The notes beneath the pieces were generated by a model. The model was given only the letters and a program-made list of their open reading frames with translations, was not told where the DNA came from and did not search any database. Both the position numbers and the translations under genes were made by a program. 15,285 bases of DNA from an uncultured Collinsella sp. (GTDB lineage: Bacteria; Actinomycetota; Coriobacteriia; Coriobacteriales; Coriobacteriaceae), in assembly GCA_902496115.1 (NCBI GenBank), contig CABUZK010000044.1:1-15285 (forward strand). The letters run 5' to 3'. How positions within the stretch are numbered: position 1 is the first letter of the stretch; each line of letters starts with the position of its first letter. This document shows positions 14,299-15,285 of this stretch, in pieces.

Positions 14299-15057
14299 TC
14301 ACTCCTCGCTCTGCGAATACGATGCGTCCAGGATGTCCTGCGCGTATGCGCGCTCCTCGGGCGTAAGCCGCGCCGTCTCGATCAGGTCGGGACGCCAGCG
14401 GCAGGTGCGCTCGATGGCATTCTTACGGCGCCAGGCGTCAACCTTCGCATGGTCGCCGCTCACGAGCACCGGCGGCACGCCCTCGCCGTTGAACTCGGCG
14501 GGGCGGGTGTACTGCGCGTACTCGAGCAGGCCACCATCCTCGGCAGTCGAGAACGACTCATCGACGTTGCTCATCTCGTCACCAAGGGCGCCGGGAATCA
14601 GACGCACGACGGCATCGGCAACGACCATGGCGGGAAGCTCGCCGCCCGTGAGCACGTAGTCGCCGATCGACAGACGCTCGTCGGCATACGCATACGCGCG
14701 CTCGTCGACGCCCTCGTAGCGGCTGCATACAAACAGCAGACGCTCGCTTTTGAGCAGGCGCTCGGCCACATGCTGCGTAAAGGGCTCGCCACAGGGTGTA
14801 AAGAACACCACGGTGGGCTTGGGACCTTCGGAGCTAATAGCCTCGATGGCCTCGGCAATAGGCTCGACCTTCATGAGCATGCCCTGCCCGCCGCCGTACG
14901 GCTCGTCATCGACGGTGCGATGACGGTCGTGCGTCCAGTCGCGCAGGTTATAGGCCTTAAAATCAAAAAGGCCGGCCTTGCGGGCGCGGCCCAAGATCGA
15001 CGTGGACATAACGGGCTCAAACATCTCGGGAAAGACCGAAAGGGTCTCGATCAGCAT
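14299..15057 (-). CDS. trmD: tRNA (guanine-N1-)-methyltransferase TrmD
   Basis: A 252-residue TrmD, the SPOUT-class enzyme that methylates G37 of certain tRNAs with S-adenosylmethionine and so prevents +1 frameshifting. Seen: the start MLIETLSVFPEMFEPV, DDEPYGGGQGMLMKVEP (50-66), and the knotted SAM-binding region FVCSRYEGVDER (109-120) followed by ERLSIGDYVLTGGELPAM (127-144), VRLIPGALG, and a C-terminal RPDL domain. The usual CGRYEG appears here as CSRYEG, a mild change. Length is normal. The ATG at 15057 has GGGAGGA 4 nt upstream, and rimM ends 10 nt before it, as in the classical rimM-trmD pair. Confidence 0.97.
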   Translation of the reverse strand: MLIETLSVFPEMFEPVMSTSILGRARKAGLFDFKAYNLRDWTHDRHRTVDDEPYGGGQGMLMKVEPIAEAIEAISSEGPKPTVVFFTPCGEPFTQHVAERLLKSERLLFVCSRYEGVDERAYAYADERLSIGDYVLTGGELPAMVVADAVVRLIPGALGDEMSNVDESFSTAEDGGLLEYAQYTRPAEFNGEGVPPVLVSGDHAKVDAWRRKNAIERTCRWRPDLIETARLTPEERAYAQDILDASYSQSEE

Positions 15058-15067
15058 GTTTTCCTCC

Positions 15068-15285
15068 CTACTTGTCCATATCGATCAAACCGTCCATAAC
15101 GTGGACGGAAATTGCCCCCTGATCGGGAAGATCGAGCACAACCTGCTCGATCACGGGAATCAGCACCTCGCCGTACCGATCGCCCTCGACAACCCAAACA
15201 TCGTTGGCGGGCGTCGACATGATCTCGACAATCGTGCCGAGCGAGCCAAAGCGCTCGTCGGTCACCTCGCGACCCATGAGGTCGG
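15068..15285 (-). CDS. rimM: 16S rRNA maturation protein RimM, C-terminal part (5' end outside window)
   Basis: The last 72 or so codons of RimM; the start lies beyond base 15285. RimM binds ribosomal protein S19 and helps assemble the 30S head. Seen: DLMGREVTDERFGSLGTIVEIM followed by TPANDVWVVEG and GEVLIPVIEQVVLDLP, the pattern of the C-terminal PRC-barrel domain (family form: DL.G..V....G..LG.V..V...GA.D...V). The frame stays open to the window edge, and an internal ATG at 15277 lies within the PRC domain, so it is not the true start. The stop is TAG. trmD follows after 10 nt with its own strong ribosome binding site, as in most bacteria. Confidence 0.92.
   Translation of the reverse strand, partial: DLMGREVTDERFGSLGTIVEIMSTPANDVWVVEGDRYGEVLIPVIEQVVLDLPDQGAISVHVMDGLIDMDK

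Overview
The window is a piece of a high-GC (roughly 60% by eye) bacterial chromosome. It looks like a Coriobacteriia member, most likely Collinsella or a close relative. This is inferred from GC level, the strong Shine-Dalgarno sites, the gene set (glyQ+glyS two-subunit glycyl-tRNA synthetase, PPDK with its DUF299 regulator) and the style of the secreted Ser/Ala-rich protein; no 16S gene is present to prove it. All thirteen genes lie on the minus strand, so transcription runs from high to low coordinates. No tRNA, rRNA, CRISPR array, transposase, integrase or phage gene was found.

Region A (15285 to 13733): the 3' end of rimM, then trmD and lepB, packed with gaps of 10 and 2 nt. Region B (13673 to 6703): glyQ and glyS (3-nt gap), a DUF299 PPDK regulatory protein 34 nt further on, a 298-nt AT-rich regulatory gap, then ppdK (pyruvate, phosphate dikinase). 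The regulator and its enzyme are neighbours, and the target threonine and histidine are visible in PPDK. Region C (6587 to 3780): one large secreted protein of 935 residues with a signal peptide, an unknown N-terminal domain, a Ser/Thr-rich segment with the character of an aerolysin/ETX-MTX2 pore-forming module, Ig-like beta domains, a low-complexity linker and a C-terminal helical domain. This is the most novel item in the window. Region D (3728 to 1): rplS with its own promoter, leader hairpin and strong intrinsic terminator, then rnhB, yraN, comM and the 5' part of dprA. The last three are joined by two identical TGATG stop/start overlaps.

Regions A and D together are the widespread rimM-trmD-rplS-lepB-rnhB-yraN-comM-dprA neighbourhood (ribosome maturation, tRNA m1G37, L19, signal peptidase, RNase HII, DNA uptake). 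Here it is split by the glyQS/PPDK/toxin-like block. The regulatory signals worth attention are two TGCAA-N5-TTGCA dyads 22 bp apart and four GGTAAA repeats upstream of ppdK, a near-palindrome plus a 16-bp hairpin upstream of yraN, and a terminator placed between rplS and rnhB.
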